64,000 bases of DNA from Epiperipatus broadwayi. Taxonomy: Eukaryota > Onychophora > Udeonychophora > Euonychophora > Peripatidae. The translations under genes were made by a program, and so were the position numbers. Location of the stretch: assembly GCA_028023455.1 (NCBI GenBank), contig JAQFVV010006312.1, forward strand, positions 1,118,001 to 1,182,000, read 5' to 3'. Shown piece by piece: positions 13,300 to 26,880 of this stretch (the first letter of the stretch is position 1; every line of letters begins with the position of its first letter). Below the pieces are notes generated by a model, which worked only from the letters and a program-made list of their open reading frames with translations, ran no database searches and was not told where the DNA came from.

Positions 13300-14090
13300 A
13301 ACATTATTTAGATAAGAACAACATATAATATTTATGGCCTGGCAAGTCTCATGCAGAAATTGTCATTCTTATATAATGTTGGTAACATATAGATTTAAAT
13401 AGAAAATATAATAAATGATGTATGAAGATTTAACATCACTTCAATTTATTTCTTGGGAAAATGAATACCATTTAACTGCATATATGTTAATGAACCATTT
13501 CAAAATGGGTTTGATTAAACAATACCTATTTATTATGCTCACATTTCAACATCAAATAAATTGTAATTAGTGGTATTAAATATAAATAACATTACTATGT
13601 ACAGGAATTGGTAACGATAAGAGTAATTATTTGTCGAAAACTCATGTCCCGTAGAGATTGCCTTTTTATAATATAATAGTATATATAGAATAAAATAGAA
13701 AATATAGTAGATGGTGCATTTAATATTTAAAATTACCTCAGTTGCTTCATTTTATTGTGCTCATTAATGGTTTACTGGATATGCATGCAAATAGGCCTTT
13801 TTATGCTAACTATATGCTCAAATTTTAATATTAAATAAGTCTTATTAGTAGTATCTAAATAATAGATACTTTTCTATATTGATGAATTTCTATTTTCAAT
13901 GACAATAAAAAACATTTAATCAAAATATATGCTGTGCAGGGATTATTTTGATTTTTCCTAATGCTGTAACAGAATGAAATAAAATATATAATAGATAACA
14001 GTTTGAAGATTTAATAACTATTTAATTAATTTTATAATTATACTGCTATGAAATTGTTTGTTATATATATATTGTAGCAAACATTTTCAG
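13300..14090. repeat. Degenerate ~295-bp tandem array
   Basis: Three units can be lined up by two recurring landmarks. One is a segment like 'ctcatgcagaaattg' near 13347, 'ctcatgtcccgtagagattg' near 13642 and 'gctgtgcagggatta' near 13931. The other is an 'aaatagaaaatata-taatag/aatgatg' segment near 13398, 13692 and 13978. Spacing is close to 295 bases. The units are much diverged, so the array is old; no coding content. Confidence 0.6.
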
Positions 14091-14295
14091 AGTAAAATGT
14101 TGAAATTAAAACTCTCTTTGGTAACCCTATCTAGAAGTTTTTCATAGTAAATTTTTAAAGTGTCTTTATCATTCTTTTTAAAGATTTTTAACAAAACTTA
14201 ATCCATTTTGTTCTGTCATAAAGATTACTCTCTTTCAAGAACTTCTATCCTGTAATTTCTATAGCTTTATGTTATATATATATATATAACATACT

Positions 14296-14902
14296 TTGCA
14301 GGTTCATCCATGTTAAAAACTTTTAATATTAATATACTAATGTTTCGACTTGGTCACACAAGTCATCCACAGAGTCATAAAAGGTAGAAAGATGGTTGTA
14401 GAGGCGCTACAATCACTGATTTGAAAAAAAACATTGAAGTTCCACTAATAGCAAAAATGTTAAATTTAGGAATGTTTTTAAAAAAATCTTTCCAAATAGG
14501 AGAAAGTTTGCATGTATCATCTCGCTTATTGATACAATCTGGCCATTTAAGTATCTCAATGGCTTCTCTATTTTTGCACTGGTAGAAATCTGGATGTGAT
14601 AATCTCTACCAGTGCAAAATTAGAGAAGCCATTGAGATACTTAAAAGGCCAGATTGTATCAATAAGTGGTATGATACATACAAACTTCCTCCTATTTGGA
14701 AAGATTTTTTTAAAAAACATTCCTAAATTTAACATTTTTCCTATTGGTGGAACTTTAACTTTTTTTTTCAAATCAGTGATTGTAGCGCCTCTACAACCAT
14801 CTTTCTACCTTTTATAACTCTGTGGATGACTTGTGTGACCAAGTCGAAACATCAGTATAATAATATTAAAAGTTTTTAACATGGATGAACCTGCAAAATA
14901 TA
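14296..14902. mobile_element. Large palindromic fold-back element
   Basis: The left arm (about 14296-14586) and right arm (about 14604-14902) are reverse complements over roughly 290 bases with few differences, separated by fewer than 20 bases. The outer ends read 'tgcaggttcatccatgtt' (left) and its complement (right), close to TA-rich sequence on both sides. The open frames at 14568-14771 (minus) and 14596-14817 (plus) are mirror images from the palindrome, not genes. Arm identity is high, so it is young or maintained by conversion. It fits a fold-back or MITE-type element, or an inverted duplication of a single unit. Confidence 0.8.
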
Positions 14903-14959
14903 TTTTTTATATATTTAACCTGTGCAAATCTTCATTTTAACGCATATATATATATATAA

Positions 14960-15520
14960 TTAATAAAACAAGTCATACATTTCATAACTTGCTTTTAAGC
15001 TTGCATTTAATGATCACTAGATGGAGCTTAGCAATAGCTCTAATCAAGCTTTATTTTATAAGTGCCAAAAAAGAAAGAATTCAAAATGTCTATCATTAAT
15101 TTTCTATCTCCAGACCAATTGGTTTCGAGCTTATGGCTTACTGCAGTGGAGCACTGGGATTCTAGAAACTAGATCTAAAATACTAAACCAAAAGTCAGCA
15201 TTTATAAAACATGTTTCTATCAATTTGAAAGCCTAAACTTTCCAGACATGTAAATGTCTTCAAATCCAGCTTTATAAACCAGATAGCTATATGGGTCTGA
15301 ATTCAGCTCAGCTTTACCATAAATAGCCTCTGCAATATAGCATTGCAAAAGCCTTCAAAGGTACACTTATAATAATTAATAAAACAAGTCAAATTTCATA
15401 ACTTGCTTTTAAGTTTGCATTTAATGATGACTAGATGGAGCTTACCAATAGCTGTAATCAAGCTTTACTTTATAAGTGCTGAAAGAGAAAGAATTCAAAA
15501 TATTGTTAAGTCTGAAAAGA
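14960..15520 (+). repeat. R414 repeat, two direct units
   Basis: A unit starting near 14960 ('aaaacaagtca...acttgcttttaag') recurs at 15377, a shift of 414 bases (the 'acttgctttt' mark is at 14987 and 15401). Each unit contains 'gatggagctta', 'atcaagcttta' and 'gaaagaattcaaaat'. The second unit is cut short near 15520. The same family is present at 22265-22437 and, more diverged, at 59785-61188. The frame 15021-15236 is inside the repeat and not a gene. Confidence 0.8.
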
Positions 15521-15534
15521 TCAGGTTTTCAAAT

Positions 15535-15734
15535 TGATAAAAATGTGTTTTATAAGTGCTGACATTTGACTTAGTATTTTAGAACTAGTTTCTAGAGTCC
15601 CAGTGCTCCACTGAGGGGAGCCATAATCTCAAAACCAATTGGTCTGGAGATAGGGCCTTAACAATAGAGATTTTGAATTCTTTCTCTTTCGACACTTATA
15701 AAGCTTGATTAGAGCTATTGGTAAGCTCCATCTA

Positions 15735-15738
<4 letters not shown>
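15535..15738 (-). repeat. R414 repeat, inverted partial copy
   Basis: Its reverse complement matches the first half of the R414 unit: 'cactagatggagcttacc', then 'aagaattcaaaat', 'agaccaattgg' and 'gtggagcactggga'. Together with the direct units to its left it makes a palindromic end, the same arrangement as seen at the right end of the R414 insertion near 61000-61150. Confidence 0.8.

Positions 15739-15798
<60 letters not shown>
15738..15798. repeat. (TA)n microsatellite
   Basis: About 60 bases of uninterrupted TA, lying exactly between the inverted R414 copy and the first R2600 copy. Confidence 0.95.
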
Positions 15799-15799
<1 letters not shown>

Positions 15800-15801
<2 letters not shown>

Positions 15802-18450
15802 ACCAGTTGGCTACATGTCTGCATTAAAAATAATTATTATAGGTTGTTAGCATGTTCCTCAGGTTTAGTTTAGAGTTATTTAATTAATAGGTAAAATAGT
15901 ATTTAATTTTCCCATGCAAATTTTTTTATAATAATAATGGATCTGAAATTATTTAAATAATTTTATTTTTTTTCCATATGGCAATAGGAACATTCTAAAC
16001 AATTTTTTTTAATAATTGTCAATTTTGTTTTTAATTCTAATATGCATATTTTAATATATTTGGTAAATGTTGATAGAAGAAAGAGAAAAGTATAAAATTA
16101 TATAAATAATTTTTTTTGTTCTCTCTCTTCAATAATTTTATTTAATTATTAGTTGCTTTACATTTTTTTTAAAAAAATGTACCAAAAGAAAAAAATAAAG
16201 TTTTGCTTTTTAGTAAATTGTTTATTTAATTTTAACCTTTTAAAAAAGATAAAGTTTTATATTTAAGAGTATTTTTAAAAAGAAAAAACAAAATAAGATT
16301 TTAATACTTTTGGTAAATTTTATTTCTAATTAGAGTTGTTGTTTTTCTTTTCCTTTTATCTCTCTTCATTACAAAAAAATCAAATCACTGTAATTACCTG
16401 ATCATCTTCTTTTTCTTTTTCAAAAAAAAATTTTTAATTAGAAAGTAATATCAATAATTTTATAATATTAATTTAAGTCATTGACTTGTTTTTTAATGTC
16501 TATGATTAAGGAAGGAAATAGATGAACAAGGATATTTATAAAAGTGTATCTAATTGGTTGTTATAAAAAATATCATGTAAGAGACAGATTGTAATTGGCT
16601 TGTGTTCAATATTGTTCTAAAAAAATAAATAAATGGAGGGTGGGGTGAATAAGTCAAGTCTTAATTCAGCTGCAGAAAAAAGACAGAAGAAATTATTCCT
16701 AACTTAGCTGTTGAAGACAGAACAGTCAAGTCTTAAATCAGCTGATAATGAAGAAAGAAGCACAAGTCTTTATCAAGATGTTATATTGTACATCAAGAAT
16801 ATTTACCAAGCTATTGCATAGAATACAGAAGTTTTAATAAAGCTTTTAGCATAGTATGAATTTAGTCAGAAAAATGAGTTGTACAATGAAAATCATGTGC
16901 TAAATTCAGCTAAAATCTAGACATCATCTTTTTCCATGTAATCTTCCTTCACTGGAATAAAAATGTAGAGATGTTAACTTCTTAAAGTAATCTGCAATCT
17001 GGTCCTCAACAAAAAGCATGAGTTTCTTTGTATGACACCTGCAAATTTTAATGAAAAGAAATGGATAATACTTGCTATTCTTTAATGTGGAAATACTGCA
17101 CACTGGTAATAAAATACTTAATCATGTTCATGTAGAGAAGCCTTCATGAAAAAAATTCAATTGGAAATTATAATTGGAAAAGACTCTTCAGAAGAATCAA
17201 ACCATAATTGAAGATATTTTTGTATGCACTCTGTGTTTTTTGTTAATAGTAATAAAAATATTATTTATATAAAAGTACTATTTTTTTGTAAGAATTGATA
17301 ATTTTACATGTTTTCATTAAGTTAATGTTTTCAAATTATGAAACATATTTTTTTAAGAAAGCTTAATTTTTTGCGTGCGAAACATTATTTTTCCCTCCTA
17401 AAAACTTAACAAAAGGTTAATTAAGCTAAATCAAAAAATGTTATCTTTGATTTTGAAAATTTTGTGTTTCTAACTCTTAGTTATTTTAAAGAAAAAAATT
17501 AATTTTTATGAGCGCAAATCAGCATTTTAATTTTTATAAAAATATATTTTAAAATTTCATACTAAATGTCATTTTTTGTTTATTGTTAATCAATTAGTAA
17601 TTAAATAATTGTTTTTTAAAAAATATTTTGTCTTAATTTCTTTATTCTATTCAATTCCTATTTCATAAATAATATGGCAGTGTGTATGATTTTATTTCAT
17701 AAGTTTAATGTTCTAGGATTGTTCTAAATGATTCCAATAAAACTGTTTACTTATAATAGGATAAATATATGAATTATTTCAGATGATTTATAATAAGCTG
17801 TTTTATTTATTTATCTCTTGCTCACAGTAATAGTTTATAGAGTTCTTGGTTTCGGTGCTAGAGTTGTGTATATCAGTTATATGGATTAGGGGTTTATATT
17901 TAGTGTTATGGCCAGCCAGATGATGATGATTCTCATTGACACAAAAAATTTCCTTTAACATCCATGCACTACTTTTCATTTTACTTCTTACATTTTTCAA
18001 AATGTATATTATAGTTGACCATAATGGCACTAAGTGATCAGAGCATTGATGATAGAATGTTTTAGTATCTCTGCATTATTTGGCTTATTGGTGTATTCAG
18101 ATAATTATTATTTGTATTTCTGCTCTAGGTTTGGCACTGTTAAATAATTAACCTGGTCTATAGGGGACTACTTTCAAATACAATCACAAGATTGGCTGTT
18201 GATTTATTTTTATTGTTTATCCATGGTGCTAAATGATTATTACATTTGTATAATGCTGGTAAACTTATAGCTAGTTTTGCGCTGATTTTTCATACTCATT
18301 TTTATATTTGTTTATGTGGGGAAGATAATGGTTTTTAATTTTCTCATAATTCATCTCTAATGTGATATATTGTTACAAATAGATACTCATTTGTGGATCA
18401 TTGTAGTCTCAAATTCTCTCTTATTAACCCCTATTTTCCATAATGTTATA
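15800..18450 (+). repeat. R2600 repeat, copy 1
   Basis: A ~2.6 kb segment that recurs head-to-tail at 18466-21830 and inverted at 57830-61700. Anchors shared by copies 1 and 3: a start near 15801 ('gtaaccagttgg'), 'gttcctcaggttta' near 15853, a CT-rich run near 16118, 'ttctaattagagttgtt' near 16325, 'agagacagattgtaattgg' near 16581, 'atgtgctaaattcagctaaa' near 16895 and 'attggaaattataattgg' near 17159. No open frame or protein homology is visible; the 75-codon minus frame 17803-18030 is not preserved in the other copies. It holds the uninterrupted form of the site at 16297-16306 where copy 3 carries an insertion. Confidence 0.75.
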
Positions 18451-18465
18451 TATATATATATATAT

Positions 18466-21400
18466 AGTATTTGGGGCAGTCACAACTCTGGCAGCTTGTT
18501 AAATTTACATTTAGTTAATGGAAAAATAGTATTCAATTTTTTATACTAATAATGCGTATATTTAAATATTTTCTTCATTACATGATATGAAAATTTTCAA
18601 ATATAATGTTAAACATAATGTGAATGTTTGAAATGCAGTATAATTTGTAAATGTTTGTAAAAGAGAGAGAAAAATATAAAATCAGAGATTTAATTCTGTT
18701 TCTTCCACTCTCTTCAATAATGTTATGTGTTTACTCATTTTAATTAACTTTGAAAATATATTAAGAGAAGAAATTTTTTACTTCAGTAAATTACTTTATA
18801 AATTTTAATTTTAACTTTTAAAAGAGATAACCTGTTTTTTAAAAAAGTGAAAAATAAAAATTTAACATTTTGTTAAATTTGTTTTAAATATTTAGTTGTT
18901 TTTTTCATCTTTTTTCTTTATATCTCTTCAATACAATTGGCATTGTTTATAAAATCAGTGTAATTAGTCTGATTATTTTGTTTTATTTTTGGAAAAAAAA
19001 TTGATTAAAAAATTTAAAATTATGATGGGAATTTTTTAAATAAAAAAATTAGAGAAATATCTAAACATAGTTTTTTATAACAATAGATCTAATTGATTAG
19101 TGTTAAATTTTATCATCTAGAAGACTAAATTGTGATTTGTTCAAAACAGAGTTTATCCAAAATTAGGGGTGTGAGTCATTCAAAAATCCTGTCTGGTAAG
19201 AAACAGTCAATTCCTGGCCAAGAGAAAGAAACAGAAGTTTTAACCAAGATGTTGCAGGAAACAGCAAAAGAAGTCTTAACCAAGATGTGGGAGAGAACAG
19301 TAAAAGTTTGAATTTAGTTGTGTAAAGTGCACTATGAGTTTAGTTATAAAAGTCTTTTCTATAAAGAAGACAATCATGTGATAATTTTAGCTTAAAGCTG
19401 AACAGCATCTATCCCCATGTAAGCTGCTTTACTGGAATAAAATGTAAAGGAGAAGAAAAATGTCCCTGAAGTAATCTGCAACACAAACCTTGTTTCCAGC
19501 CAAGAGCATGAATAGCTTTATATGTTAGCCTGACATGGAAATTTTTTTGAAAAAAAATGGATAAATTTTGGTTGTGTGTGTTAGCCTGAAATCTTCTGTG
19601 ACCAAATAGAAAGAACTGTGTACATTAAACTGGAAAAAAAAACTTTCAAGAAAAAACCTATTTGAAAAAGCTGGAAATTATAAATGCAAAGGACTTTCAA
19701 ATGAAAGTAAGACCATGATAAATTAGTATTTTTTTAATGTGCATCTTATATTTAATTTTATAAAGTTTTAATATTAATTAACAATTGATAGTAATTAATG
19801 ACATTAATTTCTTTTTTCAATAGTGTTTTTAATAACATTTATTAAATTTTAAGGTTTCTTTATTCATTTATTTCCCCCACAAAATTATACAAATTATCAA
19901 GCCAATTTAACTTTTTATATTTGATTAAAAATTAATTTTTAAAAAAATTTTATTTATTGGAAAAAACCTCTCAATAATAGAAAAGATTAATTCAATTAAT
20001 GAATGAAAATCAAATGGTTAGTTTTTAAATATGAAGCTATATGCTTGATAATATATTAATTTAAATTTTCATACTATTATACCATTTTTATTTATTATTA
20101 ATTAGTTATTTTATTTAATAATTGTTTTAAAATGTTCTAGTGTTAAAGTCTTTATTCCTCCAGTTACGTGTTACATAAATTACCAGTGTGTGTGACTTGA
20201 TTTTATTACAACTTAGTAATTTAGCAATGGTTAAATTATCACAGACAAATTATTTTAAAGTAAATTAGAGTAATCTTTTATATTTAATTATCTCTTGTTC
20301 ACAGTTACAGTTCCTAGAGTCTCATGGTTTTTAGCTAGCTCTTGAAAGCAATTAGTAATTTATATAAATGTAGGAATTTATGTTTGTGTTTGGATATCCA
20401 GATGATAACTTTGTATGGAGCAAAGGTATCACTCTTAATGTCCATTCACTACATTTTTTTATTAAACATTAAGTTTATATTTGGCCAGAACATTAACACT
20501 TTCCAAGAAACAACCGTGGATCAATGTACATGGCTTCAAGTCACTCAAAAACTGTCAGTTTTTGGATTACCATAGTGTTTTTATACTTATTTTAAAGATT
20601 AAAAAATACCATAAGATGCTGCTCTCATTAAAAAATTTTGCAAGTAAAAAATCAATATTGATATAAAAAGCTACAACAATGGGAGAAGGCAGACTTTCCT
20701 AGATGCTGATTGGTCAATTCACATTTTGACTAAAGAAGAGTGCCTGACAATAAATTTCACTGCTCCAACTTCTTTGTTTTGATTTTCAAAATGAAAATGT
20801 ATATTTTAGAGTGTTTTTTATTATTTATTGTACATATAAATTGTTTTGATAAAATATGCTGAAAATATAATTATTTTAAAAAAATAGTAAGATTTTAGTA
20901 AAAAAAATTACTTTTATATGAACATAGATTAAAAAAGAAACCAGCTGTAACAACAGTTTTGATATCTGGCAACAATTTTCATTGTCCCAAGCTCTTTATT
21001 TGATTTTCAAACAAAAATGAATGTTTTAGAGTATATTTCTGGTATTTATTTACATATTATAATGTATTTTGATAAAATATGCTGAAAATATAATTATTTT
21101 AGAAAATAGTAAGATTTTAATAAAAAAAAATTTACTTTTACACTAACATAAATTGATAAAGAAATCAATGATGTCCACAGCACTTTTTAATTAGTTACAA
21201 ACTTTTTTTTAGGTTTTTCACTATTGAATATTTTTATAATTATAAATAGAAAGTTATTTTTGAAAAAACTTTCATTCACTATCATAATCTGACAAATTAT
21301 TAATATACTTTTTACATATGAAACTAAAATGAATATAATATTAAAAGATGAATATATTTTTACTGCTGATTTTGTTAATTGATCAACCAAAAGTTGTAAA

Positions 21401-21830
21401 ACTTTAATTCAGTTGGCCAATAAAAAAACTGTTCAGTGAAATAATTAATAGAACTATGTGGCCAGAGCACTGGTGATGGTCAGCATATTTCTGTATCCCA
21501 GTTTTGTTTTTATTCTTATGAAAGATGAATTAGCACTTAAGTATGTGTATCCAAATAATTATGTTATAGTTTGACCTAAGCTTGGCAATGATTACATAAG
21601 TAATCTTTATACTGTACTTCTTTTAAATCCAGTTACACAATTGACTATTGATAATTGTTGACTGTTTTTTGTTGATTAATGATTATTCTTTATAATTTGA
21701 TTTTTTTATATAGTGCTGGTCATGATCATTATAGCTTATTTCACACTAATTCTCTGTTTTTATTCACTGGATCTCATTTATTTTTATATATTTATTAATT
21801 AATTTGATTAGTTATTTTATGGGAGTAACT
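18466..21830 (+). repeat. R2600 repeat, copy 2 (tandem, with insertion)
   Basis: It begins right after a (TA)n run (18449-18465) and follows the order of copy 1: 'ggaaaaatagtattcaatt' near 18520, the CT-rich run near 18700, 'tgttttcatctttttt' near 18900, 'catgtgataattttagct' near 19375, 'ctggaataaaatgtaaagg' near 19432, 'atctcttgttcacagtta' near 20290 and 'tggtgatggtcagca' near 21471. Between about 20480 and 21440 it has nearly 1 kb absent from copy 1, including a 223-bp tandem duplication. Divergence is high, so the duplication is old. Small frames at 20342-20666 and 21187-21390 are chance frames. Confidence 0.7.
20750..21180. repeat. 223-bp tandem duplication inside R2600 copy 2
   Basis: The segment with 'ttttgataaaatatgctgaa' at 20844 recurs at 21067 with matching flanks ('attttcaaa', 'gtaagatttta'). 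Two copies, moderately diverged. It accounts for part of the extra length of copy 2. Confidence 0.75.
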
Positions 21831-21859
21831 CCCCTATGCTTACTCCTTCTATACCATTG

Positions 21860-21861
<2 letters not shown>

Positions 21862-21900
<39 letters not shown>

Positions 21901-21903
21901 ATG

Positions 21904-21934
<31 letters not shown>
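21862..21934. repeat. (TA)n microsatellite pair
   Basis: Two TA runs (21862-21897 and about 21908-21934) separated by 'gcaatgatatac', at the right boundary of R2600 copy 2. The Tyr/Ile-alternating frame 21817-22017 is a product of this repeat. Confidence 0.9.
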
Positions 21935-22264
21935 ATGTAAAAATTCTTCATGAAGAGAGAAACCATTGTAAAAGAAAAATTAAAGAGGCAATTTTTATAA
22001 ACAGGAATAAAATGCATTTAATAAATCAACAAGCTGCTAACATTAAAATATGAGATTCATGGAATTTGAATTGATGATGTTTGCTTCCATTTTTGTTTTT
22101 GAATTTAATGGCAGTTGAGGCAGGTTTAAGAAATTAACCAAAAGTACTTCTGCTGGTTTAAGGATTGTTTGTAATAGTTTGTAAACCATTAAATTTATTA
22201 TTTCAATTATAATTACAATTTTGTTTTTAATTAATGGATATTTTATTTATTTTATATATATATA

Positions 22265-22437
22265 TATATGATCACTAGATGGAGCTTACCAATAGCTCTA
22301 ATCAAGCTTTATTTTATAAGTGTCGAAAGAGAAAGAATTCAAAATCTCTATCAGAAAGTCCCTATCTCCAGACTGATTGTTTTTGAGATTATGGCTCACC
22401 TCAGTGGAGCACTGGGACTCTAAAAACTAGATCTATA
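22265..22437 (+). repeat. R414 repeat, short solitary piece
   Basis: It reproduces the first ~170 bases of the R414 unit, from 'gatcactagatggagctta' through 'gaaagaattcaaaat' to 'actagatct', with few changes from the copy at 15013. TA-rich sequence flanks both sides. Confidence 0.8.
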
Positions 22438-22439
22438 TA

Positions 22440-25400
22440 TATGCGTGTTCATGCATCTATTAAATCTGTTACAATTCTACTGTAATACAGTGAATAATCT
22501 TAATATTAATTAATGTTTATATAAAAGAAGAACTGAACTCGTATAAAAGTTACATAAATATTAGAATAAACTAAATGTAAATTAAATGCATAATAAGGTT
22601 TTGCTAGTTTGAAAAAAATAATTTAAAATTTTAAAAAAATGTCTCCAAAAAATTGATTATTTAATTATTTCTGATTCTTTCAAATTGAAAAAACTAGGAT
22701 AATGAAAGGAAATGATTATCAGCATTGACTTGACAATTGATTGTTATCATCAAATTTATGTTATATAGTGTTTATATTCAGTTTTAAATATGGCATATCA
22801 ACATGTGGTGAGCTTTATTATATTTATTTAGCATTACATATAGTGTCATTATTTGCATGTCTTCTTTTTCAATTTGTTTACAAATAATATTCAACATGTT
22901 GTGTGCTATTACTGTTGATAGTAATTTATTATTTTGGTAGTAGTTGGTTAGATGAACCCCCACACAGTACGCCTAATTACCATTTTTTTAATTGCATTAT
23001 TTTCCTTTCTTTTTATTATGTTACTATATATATATAGTAATATAAACATTACATATTTTAAGCTGTCACATGTAAAGAGATCTTTAAATTTCATATTATA
23101 GTCTTAAATATTAAGATATTAGATTAAATTGTGTTAAAGAAGCTGCAAGCAATGGTGGTATATAGTTGTTGTTGTTTTTTTAGTATCTCGGTCCATCTTT
23201 TTGCATTAAATATTGTATATATACTTTATTTAAAAGTAAGGAATTTTACGTTTGAAAATCTATATTTGTTATTGAATATCATTTTTATCAACTAATAAAA
23301 AAAAAGCTTCAGATGTCCAAAGTATATAAAATGTAATTAATTTAAATATTTCTCTTTAGTATGTCAGGGCTCTGATGTATTTGTAGCGCAGATGAAACTT
23401 TATAATTTTTTTTCTTTCTATTCAGGAATAGAAGTTATTTTTAGGTAGTTATCACTTGCATAAAATTATCCAATATTAGTCGGAAAATAGATATCTAAGT
23501 ATTCTTAGCTAAAGAGTAAATGAAGATTGAAGCTTCTTGAACATTCATCAACGAAACTTAGCAAGAGTAGTAAGTAGTGCATGCTCCTTTACTGTTCCCT
23601 TATGAAGAATGTTGGAGATGCCTTTGCTCTGCAATGGACTATTTTAGAGACTACTTTATCTAAATCTATATCAAGCTTCACACTCGCACATATATATTTA
23701 TGCATAAACATGTGTTAATCTCTTAATTAAATATATATAAGTAAACTTGATATATTGATATTTTAAATAAACATTCTTTTTAAGTTCGATTATCATCATT
23801 AAACTATCTTTAACTATCTCTTTTATTACTAGTTTCTTGATCTTTGATCGATCAGGAGATTTTTACTTATTACACCATTGATGCTTTAAAATTAATATTT
23901 ACAAAATAAAAAGCAGAAATATATAGTTTTAGAAAATGAAAATAGATAAATTTGTTATTGCAAAACATATGGTATTTTAAATTTTATTAAAATATGCACA
24001 TTTTAAAAGTAAATAAACGAAGATTTAAATATTTATTTTTAGAAAACTATTTAACATTTTCATTAAAATTATTATAAATTCAGAAAGAATATTTTTAAAA
24101 ATGTATAAATAATTTTCTAACAGCTGTAATCTATTTTGGATCACTTTTAAACCATCTTGATTAAACGAGTTATCAGTGGATATATGATGGTAATGACAAG
24201 TAGATATTTATAACTAATGATTATAGGATGCCTTTTAAAAATAACATTTTACAGGATATTCAGTGGTTACCTACACTATTCTAGCTAATAGACTGCACTA
24301 TTTAAATATCTTAAGACTGAAATGGTCTAGCTATATAGATCAATAATTCTATATTTTAGTTACATCAGTTGTAAACTAAATGCAAATATTTTTACCATAA
24401 GATTGATAATTACCAAGATTAAAAAATAAAATTATATGGAATGATCCTGTCAAATGCAAATTAAAGATAAACTAAAATAATCGTTATGCTATTTATATTA
24501 AACATTCTATTCTTCTGTCAAAAAGTCAAAACTCCTAATAGTTAACATATAACTTGCATCATTAAAATATATATTTACTAATCTCAAATATCAAATCGCT
24601 ATGTAAGTAAGAGTATTTGAGTTGAAATCTTCAAATTTTAAAGTTCTTGAAAGGTCTAAATTATTAACTGATTTAATATTCACTCTTGTATTTTATGATC
24701 CATATAAAAGCTTATAATATAAATGACAAAGATTTATTTTTGGATGTGATCATGATTGATTTCATATTAGGAATCATTGCATTAATTTAGCCAGTGCTTT
24801 GAGGTTTCTCAGTTTATCAGTACTATATTGTACTCTGCCAATAGGACGTTGATCCCCAGAAAATATAACAAGTCCTTAAATTAAGCTATACTGTTATTTT
24901 ATGTAAGTACAATGTGATGCTCTTGCTTATTTCTAAATGGTATTTGATTAATATCAGCAATTATGAGACCCACTTATCCAATTAACAAAATTACATATAC
25001 TTTAACATTAAACAAATATCAAAGTATTTGTTCAGTGGCATAAGAATACTAAGACATTCCTCCTTATTCAATATCTAAATATTCCCACGACTAACAATAA
25101 TTCTTAAATAAATATACGAAACATTTATAATTATTAAATTTAAGATAACTTAATTAATAAATTATATCGTCATTTCATTGTATATCGATCTTTTATTATT
25201 ATTACTTTAATGGGATTATAATTAAGAATAATAATAATAATAATAATATTATTATACGAAGGAGATCTCAGGATTATCACTGATTTTTAATTAGCTATTT
25301 ATTCCACCTTTAAGATATCAAGAGGGATTTTACTTAACTCTACAGGTAGGGTCTTAATGAAGAAAGACTTTATAACATTAATCTATAATTAAAAGTAAAT

Positions 25401-26880
25401 TAATACTTTTTATTTATGTTCTCTACTATTTAGTAATTAATAAATATTGTTATCTAAATTGTAATCATAATTTATAAATTCATACTTTGATTTCCTATAA
25501 ATAAACATACTTTAATAAATTTGCAATATATTTTATCAATGACTTATGTGGTCAAGGCAGTTTGCAATAATTTAAGATCTCATTTAAGAAATATTTTCCC
25601 AGATAATTATTGTACAATATCTTGTATTGAATTAATTTCTCCTCCAAATCTCATAGTGTATGTTTTGGTTATTGTGTATATTACAATTCATACTTTCTGA
25701 TGATGATATAGATGATGATGAAACTCTAGATACTTAGTTTAACTTTTCAACATCAACTTTAATAACATCTTATTTACAAATTTTCAATAATTAATTTTAA
25801 CTAATAAATGAATTAATATTTTAACAATATAAAAAAATTATATAACAATATAATACAATAATATATATAAACATTTGAACATTTCTATTCCCCTTAATTA
25901 CAATTACATTTCCAAAATAAAAGAAAACTCCATGCACATACAATATGGTATTGTTGTGATATTTAACTTTATTTCTTATATGACAAAATCATGTGTATTT
26001 ATTAAATAATATTTGATTTACCTCATTACCCCTTATAGATTATGCTGCAAAATTTAAGAAGATTTAAAATATGGATTATTGTTTTATTTCTTAACATCAT
26101 TATAATATTATGAAATATTATATATTTATCTGTGTTTATATTTTATGATATTCACTTTTTGATCTCTCTCTTTACCTTGCACTAAGAAGATAATTATGAA
26201 ATCATTAATTTGTTTTATAATCTAACACTCAATTTTCTTATGGTCTTATTATCAAAGCCTATAATAAGATACAACAAATGAAACTTGTATACTGTATACT
26301 ATCAAAAATGACAACTCGTCTCTTCCTGGACTAATTTCCATTTACAATTTATGATATTAAGCTAAATGTTGGTAGTCCACTCTTTGGTGCATCCTAAAAT
26401 AAAATTATCTTCATTTTATCTAATAATTCAGGTATGAACCTCCTATTTGCAAGCTGTACCTGTTTCATACATGACTTATAATTAATACCCCATAAAGAAT
26501 TATAAATTAAAATTAGCTATAACTCTATTATAAAGCATTAATAGTTAAACATAATATCATCAGTTATTATTTCAATATTATATTTGGTCACAGACTTATC
26601 CCCTCTTTTTATAACACATAGATTAACTACTTTTAGGAGTATATTTCACTAGCTCATTGTTCATATATATTTATTTTAATTATCTAATAATATTTAATAA
26701 AATAAAAACTTTAAACAATTGATTGTATAGATAAACAAATCAAATTAATTATTAATTTATTTATCTATTGATTTATCCCCCCATATTGATAATGATTATT
26801 TTAAAGTATGAAACTAAACTATTTACAAATATTATGTTACAAGTTTATTTTTTTAAAAAAAAAAATACAAGTTCATCATA
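22440..26880. other. AT-rich non-coding stretch
   Basis: I see no gene. The content is low-complexity AT sequence with short AAT and GATGAT runs (near 25228-25250 and 25700-25720). Confidence 0.55.

Noticed and set aside
14568-14817. Two overlapping open frames on opposite strands
   Set aside because: They mirror each other because of the palindrome; neither resembles a protein family.
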